Shown here piece by piece: positions 17,520-26,177 of a stretch of DNA of 64,000 nt. The position numbers and the translations under genes are program-made. The notes under the pieces were generated by a model. That model did not search any database and was not told the origin of the DNA. It worked only from the letters and a program-made list of their open reading frames with translations. Numbering within the stretch: the stretch's first letter is position 1; every line of letters begins with the position of its first letter. The stretch is from Pseudonocardia sp. N23 (GTDB taxonomy: Bacteria > Actinomycetota > Actinomycetes > Mycobacteriales > Pseudonocardiaceae): positions 114,132 through 178,131 of the forward strand of contig NZ_BEGX01000077.1 in assembly GCF_002583555.1 (NCBI RefSeq), given 5' to 3'.

Positions 17520-18436
17520 CCGCCACCCTGCACCGCCCGCGCGACCTCGGCACCGCGCTGGACCTGCTCGCCGGGCTCGGCGACCCGATGGTCTTCGGCG
17601 GCGGCACCGCTGTGCAGATCCTGCTCAAGCAGGGCGTGCTGTTCGCGTCCGACCTCGTCGACATCGCCGGGGTCCCCGGGCTCGCGGACCTGGTCGCGAC
17701 ACCGGGCGGTCTGCGCGCCGGGACCATGGTCACGTTGCGCCGTATGGAGACCGACCCGCTCGTCCACGACCGGGCGCCGCTGCTCGCCCAGGTCTACGGC
17801 CGCGTCGCGAACCCCCGGGTGCGCAACACCGCGAGCGTCGGCGGCAACATCGCCCACGGCGACTACCGCCTCGACCCGCCGACGGCCCTGCTGGTGCTCG
17901 ACGCCCGCGTCGAGCTGTCGTCGGCCGCCGGGGCCCGGCACGTCCCGATCCGGGAGTTCTTCACCGGCTTCCAGGAGACCACGGTCCGGTCCGGCGAGAT
18001 GGTCACCGCCATCGACGTCCCGACCCAGCCCCTCGGCGGCGCCGCGTTCACCAAGCTGTCGAGCCTCGCCGCCAACGACTGGCCCGTCGCCTCGGCCGCC
18101 GTGCTCGTCACCGCGGCCGACGTCGGCGACCGCGAGATCCGGATCGGCCTGGGCGCCCTCGCCCCGACACCGGTGTACGTCGCCGTCGCCCTGCCCGCGA
18201 CCGCATCCGACGACGACGCCGTCGACGCCGCACTCGCGGCCGTCGAACCCCTGATCGACCCGCTGCCCGACGTCCGCGGCGGCGTCGCGCACAAGCGCCG
18301 GCTCGGCCGCGTCGCCGTCGCCGACGCCACGCGTGCCGCCTGGCACGACACCCCGCACGACCTGCGGGGGACCCCAGGAGAGGAGGCCATCGATGACCGT
18401 CGACCCACGTTCCTCCGTCGCCACCGCAGGCACTGA
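17516..18436 (+). CDS. Molybdenum hydroxylase FAD-binding (medium) subunit
   Basis: The medium subunit of a xanthine-dehydrogenase-family enzyme, 306 residues, passing electrons from the iron-sulfur subunit to FAD. FAD motifs are visible: VFGGGTAVQILLKQG near residue 24 and VRNTASVGGNIAHGDY near residue 103; the C-terminal half has FTGFQET and VASAAVLVTAA, typical of the CO_deh_flav_C domain. The ATG overlaps the CoxG-like stop; the 3' end overlaps the large-subunit start by 44 bases, which is unusually long, and the last ~20 residues are basic and unconserved. Confidence 0.88.
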   Translation: MTATLHRPRDLGTALDLLAGLGDPMVFGGGTAVQILLKQGVLFASDLVDIAGVPGLADLVATPGGLRAGTMVTLRRMETDPLVHDRAPLLAQVYGRVANPRVRNTASVGGNIAHGDYRLDPPTALLVLDARVELSSAAGARHVPIREFFTGFQETTVRSGEMVTAIDVPTQPLGGAAFTKLSSLAANDWPVASAAVLVTAADVGDREIRIGLGALAPTPVYVAVALPATASDDDAVDAALAAVEPLIDPLPDVRGGVAHKRRLGRVAVADATRAAWHDTPHDLRGTPGEEAIDDRRPTFLRRHRRH

Positions 18437-20747
18437 GCCCGGCGGCGCCGTCGGGGAGCGCTGGACCCGCGTCGACGCCCGGGCCAAGGTCCGCGGCGAG
18501 CTGCACCACGCCGCCGACGAGGCCCTGCGCCCGTGCCTGGACGTCGTCGTGGCCCGCAGCACCCGCCCCCATGCGCTGATCGAGTCCGTCGACGCCGCTG
18601 CTGCGAAGGCCGTCGACGGTGTCGTCGACGTCGTCACCGGGGCCGACCTGCACGCCCTGCTCGGCGACGCGATCTTCACCGGCCCGGCGTTCGCCGACCA
18701 GCCGTGCCTGGCCGTCGGCAAGGTCCGCTACGTCGGCGAGCCGGTCGCGGCCGTGATCGCCCGCGGCCAGGCCGCCGCGCGCGCCGGTGCCGAGGAGGTC
18801 GCCGTCGGGTATCGGGAGCTCGACCCGGTGCACGACGTCGACGCCGCCGTCCTCGGCGCGCCGTTCGTGCACGACGTGCTGCGGCCCTCGATCGTCTTCG
18901 GCGATCTCGCGCACCTGCGCGACAAGCGTGACACCAACGTCAACTACGAGTACACGCTGCGCCACGGCGAGCCCGCCGAGCCGCCGCCCGGCTCGGTCAC
19001 GGTGTCGCACGAGTTCTGGTGCCCGCCGACCCACCACGTGCCGATCGAGCTGCCCTTCACCGCGGCCTGGCGCATCGGGGACCGGCTGGAGATCCTCTCG
19101 GCCACCCAGACGCCGTCCTACGTCCGACAGTCTGTCGCGGACCTGCTCGGCATCCCGCTGGGCTCGGTCCGGGTGCGCAGCGCACCGCTCGGCGGGAGCT
19201 TCGGCGCGAAGATGTACGACCGGCTCGAACCGCTGGCCGCTGCCCTGGCCTGGACGCGCAACACCGCGGTGCGCCTCGCCGTCACGCGGGAGGAGGCGTT
19301 CCTGCTCACCACCCGCCACGGTTGCGCCGTCACCGGCTCGATGACCGCCGACGCCGACGGGAACATCGTCGCCGCCGACTCCGACGTCCGCTACGACACC
19401 GGCGCCTACGCCGATGTCGGGCCGCGGATCACGGCGAAGTCGGGCATGGTCGCGTCGGGGCCGTACCGGATCGCGCAGGCCCACGTGCGGTCGCGCTGCG
19501 TCTACACCAACAAGCCCTCGGCCGGCCCGTTCCGCGGGTTCGGGGTGCCGCAGGTGACGTGGTCGCACGAGTCGCTGGTCGACGAGCTGGCCCGTGCCCG
19601 TGGCGAGGACCCGGCCGCGTTCCGGCGGCGCAACCTGCTGCGCGAGGGCGACGTCTCCGTCGTCGGGACGCCGATGCACTCCGCGGACTTCGTCGGCTGC
19701 CTCGACGCCGTCACCGACGCGCTCGACTGGGACTCGCCCCTTCACCGCCCGACCGGGCGCTACCGCCGGGGCCGCGGCGTGGCCGTCGGCATCAAGGCGG
19801 TGCTCACCCCGACGATCTCCAACGCCGTGCTGCAGCTCAACCAGGACGCGTCGGCGACGCTGATGATCAGCACCGTCGACATGGGTCAGGGCAGCGACAC
19901 GATCATGGCCCAGATCGCGGCCGAGCCGCTGGGCCTGCCGGAGGGCTCGGTGCGGGTCGTCACCGCCGACACCGACGTCACCCCCTACGACACGATCACC
20001 GCGGGCAGCCGCTCGACCTACCACACCGGCAACGCGGTCCGCCGCGCCGCGGAAGCCATGCGCGACAAGCTCGTCGACATCGCCGCCGCCCGGTTCGGGG
20101 TGCCGGCGACCGACGTCAAGCTCACCGGCGACGGCCTGGTCAGCACGCAGACGCAGGAGTCCGCGTCGATCCCGGAGCTGCTGCACGGACACTTCGGCGC
20201 CCGCGGCACGACGCTGACCAGCGAGGCCGAGTTCCGCACGACCTGGCAGCCCTACGACAAGGAGACCGGCCGGTCGCCCCAGGTCACCGAGCACTGGTTC
20301 GCCGGGGCCGCGGCCGCGCAGCTGACCGTCGACACCATGACGGGCCGGGTGCACGTCGAGCACCTCGCGATCGCGGGCGACGTCGGCCGCGCCATCAACC
20401 CGGCCATGGTCGAACAGCAGCTCACCGGCGCGGCGATCATGGGTGTCGGGCACGCGCTGTTCGACCAGATCGTCTTCGACGAGGGCCAGATCGTGAACGG
20501 GACACTGCTGGACTACCAGCTGCCCTCGATCCACGACGTGCCCGACAAGGTCACGCCGATCATCGTCGAGAACCCGCACCGGACCGGCCCGTTCGGGGCA
20601 AAGGGCGTCGGCGAGACGACGATCATCCCGCTCGCCCCGGCCATCGCCAACGCGGTGCGCGACGCGATCGGCATCCGCCTCACCCGGCTACCGCTGACGT
20701 CCGAACGCATCCTCGACGCGCTCGCCGCCCAGGAGGAGCAGTCATGA
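18393..20747 (+). CDS. Molybdenum hydroxylase molybdopterin-binding (large) subunit
   Basis: Catalytic subunit of 784 residues. After the a/b hammerhead domain (WTRVDARAKVRGELHHAADE near residue 25), Mo-cofactor blocks follow: GGSFGAKMYDRLEP near residue 268, GPFRGFGVPQV near residue 375, VDMGQGSDTIMAQI near residue 495 and GAKGVGETTIIPLAPA near residue 730, where the glutamate is the catalytic base. It lacks the AYxCSFR active-site loop of true CO dehydrogenase, so a hydroxylase of an N-heterocycle, aldehyde or aromatic CoA ester is more likely. The ATG is set by AGGAGAGGAGG. No cofactor-insertion gene (XdhC/CoxF type) is nearby. Confidence 0.88.
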   Translation: MTVDPRSSVATAGTEPGGAVGERWTRVDARAKVRGELHHAADEALRPCLDVVVARSTRPHALIESVDAAAAKAVDGVVDVVTGADLHALLGDAIFTGPAFADQPCLAVGKVRYVGEPVAAVIARGQAAARAGAEEVAVGYRELDPVHDVDAAVLGAPFVHDVLRPSIVFGDLAHLRDKRDTNVNYEYTLRHGEPAEPPPGSVTVSHEFWCPPTHHVPIELPFTAAWRIGDRLEILSATQTPSYVRQSVADLLGIPLGSVRVRSAPLGGSFGAKMYDRLEPLAAALAWTRNTAVRLAVTREEAFLLTTRHGCAVTGSMTADADGNIVAADSDVRYDTGAYADVGPRITAKSGMVASGPYRIAQAHVRSRCVYTNKPSAGPFRGFGVPQVTWSHESLVDELARARGEDPAAFRRRNLLREGDVSVVGTPMHSADFVGCLDAVTDALDWDSPLHRPTGRYRRGRGVAVGIKAVLTPTISNAVLQLNQDASATLMISTVDMGQGSDTIMAQIAAEPLGLPEGSVRVVTADTDVTPYDTITAGSRSTYHTGNAVRRAAEAMRDKLVDIAAARFGVPATDVKLTGDGLVSTQTQESASIPELLHGHFGARGTTLTSEAEFRTTWQPYDKETGRSPQVTEHWFAGAAAAQLTVDTMTGRVHVEHLAIAGDVGRAINPAMVEQQLTGAAIMGVGHALFDQIVFDEGQIVNGTLLDYQLPSIHDVPDKVTPIIVENPHRTGPFGAKGVGETTIIPLAPAIANAVRDAIGIRLTRLPLTSERILDALAAQEEQS

Positions 20748-21226
20748 CCCCCATCGACCTGGTCGTCAACGGCGAGCGCCGCAGCGTGACCGTCGGCGAC
20801 GACGACCTCCTGCTCGACGTGCTGCGCGGCCTCGGGCACACCAGCGTCCGCGAGGGCTGCGGCGTCGGCGCCTGCGGCGCGTGCACCGTGCTGGCCGACG
20901 GGCACAGCGTGTCGAGCTGCCTGGCCCGCGCCGTCCGCTACGACGGCGTCGCGCTCACCACGGCCGACGGGCTGCCCGCCGCCGACGACGTCGTCGAGGA
21001 GTTCGTCGCCGCCCGCGCGATGCAGTGCGGCTACTGCATCCCCGGGTTCGTGTTGATGGGCCACGAGCTGCTCGCCGAGAACCCCGACGCCGGAGCCGCG
21101 GAGATCGACGCCCACCTCGAGGGCAACATCTGCCGCTGCGGCACCTACCTGGAGATCCGCACCGCACTCGAGAACGCCGCCCGGCGCCGCCGGGAGGCGA
21201 CCCGAACGGAGAAGGAGCCCGCGTGA
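20744..21226 (+). CDS. Molybdenum hydroxylase 2Fe-2S (small) subunit
   Basis: A 160-residue ferredoxin-like subunit holding two 2Fe-2S clusters. The plant-ferredoxin-type cluster cysteines are in REGCGVGACGACTVL (near residues 37-50) with a further cysteine in SSCLA; the second, all-helical domain has CGYCIPG and NICRCGTY (near residues 98 and 132). Length and both motifs are standard. It overlaps the large-subunit stop (ATGA) and the following hydrolase start (GTGA). Confidence 0.92.
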   Translation: MTPIDLVVNGERRSVTVGDDDLLLDVLRGLGHTSVREGCGVGACGACTVLADGHSVSSCLARAVRYDGVALTTADGLPAADDVVEEFVAARAMQCGYCIPGFVLMGHELLAENPDAGAAEIDAHLEGNICRCGTYLEIRTALENAARRRREATRTEKEPA

Positions 21227-21999
21227 AGGTCACGACCGCCCGAGGCACCATCGAGGCCGGCGCCGTCGGCGAGGGCAGGCCCGTCGTCCTCCTGCACGCG
21301 CTCGCGTTGTCCGGCAAGCTGTTCGATCCGATCGCAGCGGCGTGGTCGGGGCACCGGCGTGTCATCACCCCGGACGCGCGCGGGCACGGCGGCTCGGACT
21401 GGGACGGCCGCCCCTACACCGGTGCGGACATGGCCGACGACGTCGCCGCCCTGATCGAGACGGTCGTCGGCGGCCCGGCCGACGTCATCGGGATGTCGAT
21501 GGGCGGCAGCACCGCAGTCCTTCTGGCCCAGCGCCGCCCCGACCTCGTGGCCCGCCTCGTGCTGGCCGACGCCACCGCCGACTACGGCCCCGACAAGGTC
21601 GCGTCGTGGGCCGAGCGGGCCGAGAAGGCCGTGAACGTGCCGCGTGAGAAGCAGGTCGAGTTCCAGATCGACCGCTGGTTCAGCCCGTCGTTCGTCGACG
21701 CGAACCCCGACGAGGTCCAGCGGGTCTGCGACATCTTCGTCGCCACCGACTCCGCCGCCCACGCCGCCGCCTGCCGGGCGCTCGGCACCGTCTCGGCCGC
21801 GGACGGACTCGGCTCGATCGCCGCGCCGACGTTCGTGCTGGTCGGCGACGAGGACTACGCCACCCCTCCCGCGATGGCCGAGCAGCTGGCGGCGGGCATC
21901 CCGGACTCCCACCTGGAGGTGCTCACCGCGACGCGGCACCTGAGCCTGATCCAGCGCCCCGACGTCTGGCCGTCGATCGAGAAGCACCTGGACGGCTGA
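21223..21999 (+). CDS. Alpha/beta hydrolase (enol-lactonase-like)
   Basis: A 258-residue alpha/beta-hydrolase-fold enzyme: oxyanion region VVLLHALALSG near residue 22, nucleophile elbow GMSMGGS near residue 88, acid GDEDYATP near residue 208 and catalytic histidine in TRHLSL near residue 236. The closest recognisable subgroup is that of 3-oxoadipate enol-lactonases. The GTG start overlaps the small-subunit stop, so it is made together with the molybdenum hydroxylase and probably hydrolyses the hydroxylated product. The actual substrate is unknown. Confidence 0.82.
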   Translation: MKVTTARGTIEAGAVGEGRPVVLLHALALSGKLFDPIAAAWSGHRRVITPDARGHGGSDWDGRPYTGADMADDVAALIETVVGGPADVIGMSMGGSTAVLLAQRRPDLVARLVLADATADYGPDKVASWAERAEKAVNVPREKQVEFQIDRWFSPSFVDANPDEVQRVCDIFVATDSAAHAAACRALGTVSAADGLGSIAAPTFVLVGDEDYATPPAMAEQLAAGIPDSHLEVLTATRHLSLIQRPDVWPSIEKHLDG

Positions 22000-22231
22000 C
22001 GGGTCACCGCTGCTCGGCCTGCGCCCCGGATCGACGACATCGGGAAGCTGCAGGAGCTGCGCCACGTACGCCGGGCCGGCGCAGGGTGCCAGACATGGGC
22101 GTCCGCGCGGCCTGAGCGTCGTTGTTCGGTGGACCAAGCCGGCGACGGACGCGTTGAGCTGCGACACATGTCGGACATCGCGCCCGCGTCGATAGCGTGA
22201 CCGGACGGTCGCCGAGCGAAGAGGTGTCGAC

Positions 22232-22447
22232 GTGGAAACCAGCCTGCGCCCCGTGGTGGACGAGCTCTCGCGCCTCACCGGCGACGTCGAGACCGTGCGT
22301 GCCGCGGCCGACCGCGAGACCATCGAGCACCTGCGCGACGAGGTCGTCGCCCTGCGCCGCGCGGTCGCCCACCTGCGGGTCTCGCACCTGCCGGTCCCCG
22401 AGCCCCTGCGCCCCGTCGTCGCCCGCGCGATGGTCGAGGCGAGCTGA
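22232..22447 (+). CDS. Small hypothetical protein (71 residues)
   Basis: I do not recognise this protein. It starts at a GTG with AGAGG 7 bases upstream, has third-position G/C bias like the neighbours, and reads as a largely helical, charged protein (ELSRLTGDVETVRAAADRE, then LRDEVVALRRAVAHL) with a possible coiled coil at residues 12-48. The 232 bases between it and the hydrolase stop hold no other convincing gene. A long palindrome follows 13 bases after its stop. Real coding is likely but not certain. Confidence 0.5.
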   Translation: METSLRPVVDELSRLTGDVETVRAAADRETIEHLRDEVVALRRAVAHLRVSHLPVPEPLRPVVARAMVEAS

Positions 22448-22460
22448 CCCCGACCACCCC

Positions 22461-22500
22461 GTGAGTGGCAACAGTCGCTGCAGCGACTGTTGCCACTCAC
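22461..22500. terminator. 40-bp perfect palindrome (bidirectional terminator or dispersed repeat)
   Basis: Two 20-base arms, fully complementary with no spacer, between the convergent small gene (stop 22447) and the amine oxidase gene (stop 22537). Core elements are GAGTGGC, GTCGCTG and their complements. There is no U-run. A related palindrome at 61274-61313 has three compensatory base-pair changes in the stem, so the hairpin itself seems to be kept. Confidence 0.7.
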
Positions 22501-22536
22501 GAGCGCGCGGAGTGCGTCGGCCCTGAGCGGAGCGTG

Positions 22537-24438
22537 TCAGCCGCTGCAGTGGTCCGACACCGTCGGCGGGACGTCGAGCGCCGGGTTGCGGTCGAAGAAC
22601 CCCGCAGGCTTCAGGACGAAGCCCGTGTAGTCGACCGGCATGACCGGCCAGTCCTCCGGGCGCGGGAAGTGCGTGAGCCCGAAGGTGTGCCACACGACGA
22701 TGTCCTCGCCGTCGACCGGGCGGTCCGCCTGCACCCACGCCGGCAGCCCCGCGCCGCCGGGGTTCTGGTTGACGAAGTCGCCCGCCGAGTAGCGCTGCGC
22801 CGGGTCGTACTGCGTCACCCACAGCGCCTTCGTCGAGAACGCGGCCCGCGCCGCGATCGACGACGCCTCGTCGGCCAGCAGCGTCGGCTGCCCGGTCGGG
22901 TGCAGGACGTAGCCCACCGGCTGCCCCAGCGCGTTGAGCTTCTCCGGGTTGACGATGTGCCACACTCGCGCCGAGGCGGCGTTGGCGTCACGCTGGGCGT
23001 CGGACTCCCGGTTCAGCCGGGTCACCGAGCGCCGGAAGGCGTTGCCGTAGGGGTTGCCCTCGCCCATCGGCACCCGCTGGGCCTCGACCTCCTCGACGGA
23101 GTTGCGCGCCCCGTCGACGGTCATGTCCAGCCGCGCGGAGAACAGGTGCTGATGGAACGGCGCCCCCAGGCCCGGCGCGATCTCGGTGGCGTACTCGCCC
23201 GGCGTGCCGGAGGTGAACACGATGCCGGTGGCCTTGCACTCCAGCTCGATCGTGCCGTCGAGGTACAGGTACCAGTAGAAGCCGTAGTCGTAGTTGCCGA
23301 TCGGGGTGAAGAACGAGATCACCAGCCGCCGCTGCCGCCGGGTCTCCCGCGACCCGGTGAACATGTCCGAGTGCTTCCAGAGGACGCCGTAGTCCTCCTC
23401 GTGCATGCAGATCGCGTTCGCAATGGTGCGCGGGTTGCCGAGGTCGTCGGCGATGACGGCGTCGCTGTAGTGGATGTCGCCCAGGCAGTCACAGCCCAGC
23501 TGCAGCGAGTCGGAGTAGCGGGCGAACATGTACTCGCCGCAGTCGAAGTAGTTCTGCCAGAACCGCACCGGCGCCGGGTCGGCGTAGGGCACGACCATCT
23601 CGGCGACGGACGCGCGGTAGCAGATGGGCCGCTCGTCGAACGCGATCTGGTGCAGGGTGAGGCCCTCGCGCTCGTTGAAGCCGATCCGCAGGTCCCACTT
23701 GCCCCAGCGGACGCGACCGTCTTCCACGGTGAACGAGCGGCCCTGCGGCTGGGTGATCTCGATCGGCGTGAGCGAGTCCAGCGGCGGGCCCTGGACCTCG
23801 GGGTCGTCGAAGTTGCCCGACGTCGACGGCACCGGGTGCGCGGCCTCGTCGACGATCCGGTCGACGCTGCGGCGGGTCAGGTCGACGTAGGCGACGAGCC
23901 CGTCGATCGGGTGCGCCCAGGGGTGGTCGCGCTCGTGGTCCTGCTGGAACCCGAAGGCGCGCACGATCCGCCGCCCGACCTCGTCGGGGTAGTCGTACAC
24001 GCCGGCGGACAGCGGCACCGCACGCACCGAGGCCGGTTCGATGCCGCGCTCCTGCAGCGCCGCGAGCCAGCCCGCGTCCGCGTTGAGGATGTCCTCGATC
24101 ATCTCGAACTCGGTGTCGATGATCGGGGGCTGGCCGTCGCGCGGCGGGTCCAGCTCACGCTGCGACACGACGGCGCGGTCGGTGGTGGAGACGACGGTGT
24201 CGAAGGAGCGGCCCGTCGAGATGTCGAGGAGCACCGCGCGGAACCGGCGGTCGCAGTCGCCGCCCGCGAGGACGTCGGCCTTGGCGGGCTCCTCGGGCGC
24301 GAAGAACGCGTAGCGGACGTGCTCGGTGAGCAGGCCGGCGTCGACGAGCACCTCGCGGACGGTGGCGACCTCCTCGGCGGTCGTCATCGACAGCGGGTGG
24401 CCCGTGGCGGACTCGGTGCGGGACTCGGCGAGAGTCAT
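22537..24438 (-). CDS. Copper-containing primary amine oxidase (TPQ enzyme)
   Basis: Oxidises primary amines (for example tyramine or phenethylamine) to aldehyde, ammonia and hydrogen peroxide. The 633-residue protein has the usual N2/N3 domains and the catalytic domain: base aspartate in YFDCGEY near residue 303, the topaquinone precursor tyrosine in the T/I-x-x-N-Y-D/E-Y motif IGNYDYGF near residue 384, copper ligands HQH in APFHQHLFSARLD near residue 435, and the third histidine in LTHFPRPEDWP near residue 596. No signal peptide, as usual in Arthrobacter-type enzymes. It is followed on the same strand upstream by an APC permease gene 15 bases away, suggesting uptake and oxidation of one amine. 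Confidence 0.93.
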   Translation of the reverse strand: MTLAESRTESATGHPLSMTTAEEVATVREVLVDAGLLTEHVRYAFFAPEEPAKADVLAGGDCDRRFRAVLLDISTGRSFDTVVSTTDRAVVSQRELDPPRDGQPPIIDTEFEMIEDILNADAGWLAALQERGIEPASVRAVPLSAGVYDYPDEVGRRIVRAFGFQQDHERDHPWAHPIDGLVAYVDLTRRSVDRIVDEAAHPVPSTSGNFDDPEVQGPPLDSLTPIEITQPQGRSFTVEDGRVRWGKWDLRIGFNEREGLTLHQIAFDERPICYRASVAEMVVPYADPAPVRFWQNYFDCGEYMFARYSDSLQLGCDCLGDIHYSDAVIADDLGNPRTIANAICMHEEDYGVLWKHSDMFTGSRETRRQRRLVISFFTPIGNYDYGFYWYLYLDGTIELECKATGIVFTSGTPGEYATEIAPGLGAPFHQHLFSARLDMTVDGARNSVEEVEAQRVPMGEGNPYGNAFRRSVTRLNRESDAQRDANAASARVWHIVNPEKLNALGQPVGYVLHPTGQPTLLADEASSIAARAAFSTKALWVTQYDPAQRYSAGDFVNQNPGGAGLPAWVQADRPVDGEDIVVWHTFGLTHFPRPEDWPVMPVDYTGFVLKPAGFFDRNPALDVPPTVSDHCSG

Positions 24439-24453
24439 GGGGTTCCTTTCCGG

Positions 24454-25917
24454 TCAGGCGGCGTCGGCGGCCGGCGAGGGCGTGTCGGGCGTCGGTGTCG
24501 GGTCCGGCGGGGTGGCGGGACGGCGGCGCGACCACACGAGGCCGAACACGAAGGCCACCACCAGCACAGCACCGATCGCCGTCGCGAGGGCAGGGGATCC
24601 ACCGATCAGCGTCGGGAAGTTGGAGACCGTCAGCCACAGGCACACCAGCAGCCCCGCGAGCCCCAGTACCGGTGCGACGACGGTGTTCCACGGCCGGGTG
24701 TCGACGCGCTCCCAGCGGAAGAACACGATCACCGCCGCGCAGGTCAGGGCCATCAGCGCGAGGACACCCAGGGTCGCCGTGCCGGCCATCCAGGCGAACA
24801 CCTGCGTCACCGGGTCCATCCCGGCGACCGCGAACACGACGATGAACACCAGCGCGGTGACGGTCTGCGTCGCCGACGCGATGTGCGGGGACCGGTGCCG
24901 CGGGTGGCTGCGCCCGCACGCGGCGGGCAGCGTGCGCGAGGCGCCGAGCGTGAAGTAGTAGCGGGCCAGCACGTTGTGGAACGACAGCAGCGCCGCGAAC
25001 ATGCTGGTGACCAGCAGGACCTGCGCGACGTCGCCGCCGACGGGCCCGAGCACGTTCGTGATCGTCGTGATGAGCATGTTCCCGGGATCGGCGGTCGCCT
25101 GCTCGACGGCCGCGGTGTCGCCCCACGCGGAGACGACCGCCCAGCTCGAGAGCGTGTAGAACACGCCGATCAGGATGAGCGCCAGGTACGTCGCGCGCGG
25201 GATGGTGCGCTCGGGGTCGCGGGCCTCGTCGCGGAACACCGCCGTCGCCTCGAACCCGATGAACGACGCGATCGCGAACATGATCGCGATGCCGAGCGAC
25301 CCGGACACCACCTGCGACGGCTGGACCAGGGCGGACGAGAGCCCCTCGGGGCTGCCGCCGCCGCGGCCGACGACGACGACGTCGAGGACGAGGACGATCG
25401 CGACCTCGGCGAGCAGCAGCGTGCCCAGCACCCGGCTCGACAGCTCGATGTGGCGATAGCCCAGGACCGCGACGATCGCCAGTGCGACGATCGACCACAG
25501 CCACCACGGCAGCGCGGGACCGCCGTAGTTCTGCACCAGCCCGTCGACGACCGCGCCGATGTAGCCGTACACCGCCAGCTGCACCGCGGTGTAGGTGACG
25601 AGCGCGAGGAATGCCGCACCCGTCCCGGTGGCCCGGCCCAGTCCGCGGGCGATGTAGGTGTAGAAGGCGCCCGCGTTCGGGATGTGGCTGCTCATCGCGC
25701 AGAACCCGACCGCGAACAGCAGCAGGACCACGCAGCAGAGCGCGAACGTCGTCGGGAAGGCGGCGCCGTTGCCTGCGGCGATCCCGAGCGGGACGGTGCC
25801 CGCGATGACGGTGAGCGGGGCCGCCGCGGCGACCACCATGAAGACGATCGACCCGACACCGAGCGATCCGGTGAGGCCGCGTGTGGATTCGGGGGCGTGC
25901 CTGTCCGTTGTGCTCAT
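24454..25917 (-). CDS. APC-family amino acid/amine permease
   Basis: A 487-residue, about 12-span permease of the amino acid-polyamine-organocation family. Span 1 begins at GSLGVGSIVFMVVAAAAPLT near residue 18, with the unwound-helix glycine motif, and FYTYIARGLGRATGTG and IGFEATAVFRDEARDPERTIPRATY near residue 220 are typical APC blocks. The ATG has GGGAG 9 bases upstream; a longer frame upstream is unconserved. First gene of a two-gene unit with the amine oxidase, so it probably imports the primary amine. Confidence 0.88.
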   Translation of the reverse strand: MSTTDRHAPESTRGLTGSLGVGSIVFMVVAAAAPLTVIAGTVPLGIAAGNGAAFPTTFALCCVVLLLFAVGFCAMSSHIPNAGAFYTYIARGLGRATGTGAAFLALVTYTAVQLAVYGYIGAVVDGLVQNYGGPALPWWLWSIVALAIVAVLGYRHIELSSRVLGTLLLAEVAIVLVLDVVVVGRGGGSPEGLSSALVQPSQVVSGSLGIAIMFAIASFIGFEATAVFRDEARDPERTIPRATYLALILIGVFYTLSSWAVVSAWGDTAAVEQATADPGNMLITTITNVLGPVGGDVAQVLLVTSMFAALLSFHNVLARYYFTLGASRTLPAACGRSHPRHRSPHIASATQTVTALVFIVVFAVAGMDPVTQVFAWMAGTATLGVLALMALTCAAVIVFFRWERVDTRPWNTVVAPVLGLAGLLVCLWLTVSNFPTLIGGSPALATAIGAVLVVAFVFGLVWSRRRPATPPDPTPTPDTPSPAADAA

Positions 25918-26023
25918 CGATGAGACTCCCGGGGGACGCGGGTGTGACGGGTGACGACGGTCACTCCCCGCGACGGGCACGTCAAAGGCCGGTCCCGGGC
26001 AGCGCGAATCGGGCCGGCGCAGG

Positions 26024-26053
26024 TTCCCGTCCTGCGGGAATCCGTCCGCAGGA
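26024..26053. promoter_or_regulatory. Nested dyads between the two divergent APC permease genes
   Basis: TTCCCG-TCCTG-CGGGAA (26024-26040) overlaps TCCTGC (26030-26035) paired with GCAGGA (26048-26053). They sit in the 260-base divergent region between the permease genes and may bind the IclR-like protein encoded at 27620-28375. Apart from these I see no clear promoter here. Confidence 0.35.
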
Positions 26054-26177
26054 ATTCTCATTCGACCGTCCCCGCAGGTGAGACGGTGGATCCGGGACGG
26101 GCCGCGGTCGTAGGCTCCGCGTCGGTCCGGACCCGCCGCGTCCCGCGTGGCACCGGCCGCCCAGGCGAGGAGGCCCG

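Noticed and set aside
18108..20579. Open frame of over 800 codons on the - strand
   Set aside because: Antisense to the molybdenum hydroxylase FAD and Mo subunits; no recognisable motif.
18393..20747. Carbon monoxide dehydrogenase large subunit
   Set aside because: The AYxCSFR active-site loop is missing and the loop reads GPFRGFGVPQ, so I keep only the general molybdenum hydroxylase assignment.
22000..22231. A gene on the - strand in the gap after the hydrolase
   Set aside because: The open frame continues antisense through other genes, has no start with a ribosome-binding site and no recognisable protein pattern.
22465..25923. Very long open frame on the + strand (over 1,100 codons)
   Set aside because: It is antisense to the amine oxidase and APC permease genes, which are complete and conserved. 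High GC leaves antisense frames open; the translation is Arg/Asp/His-rich with no domain.
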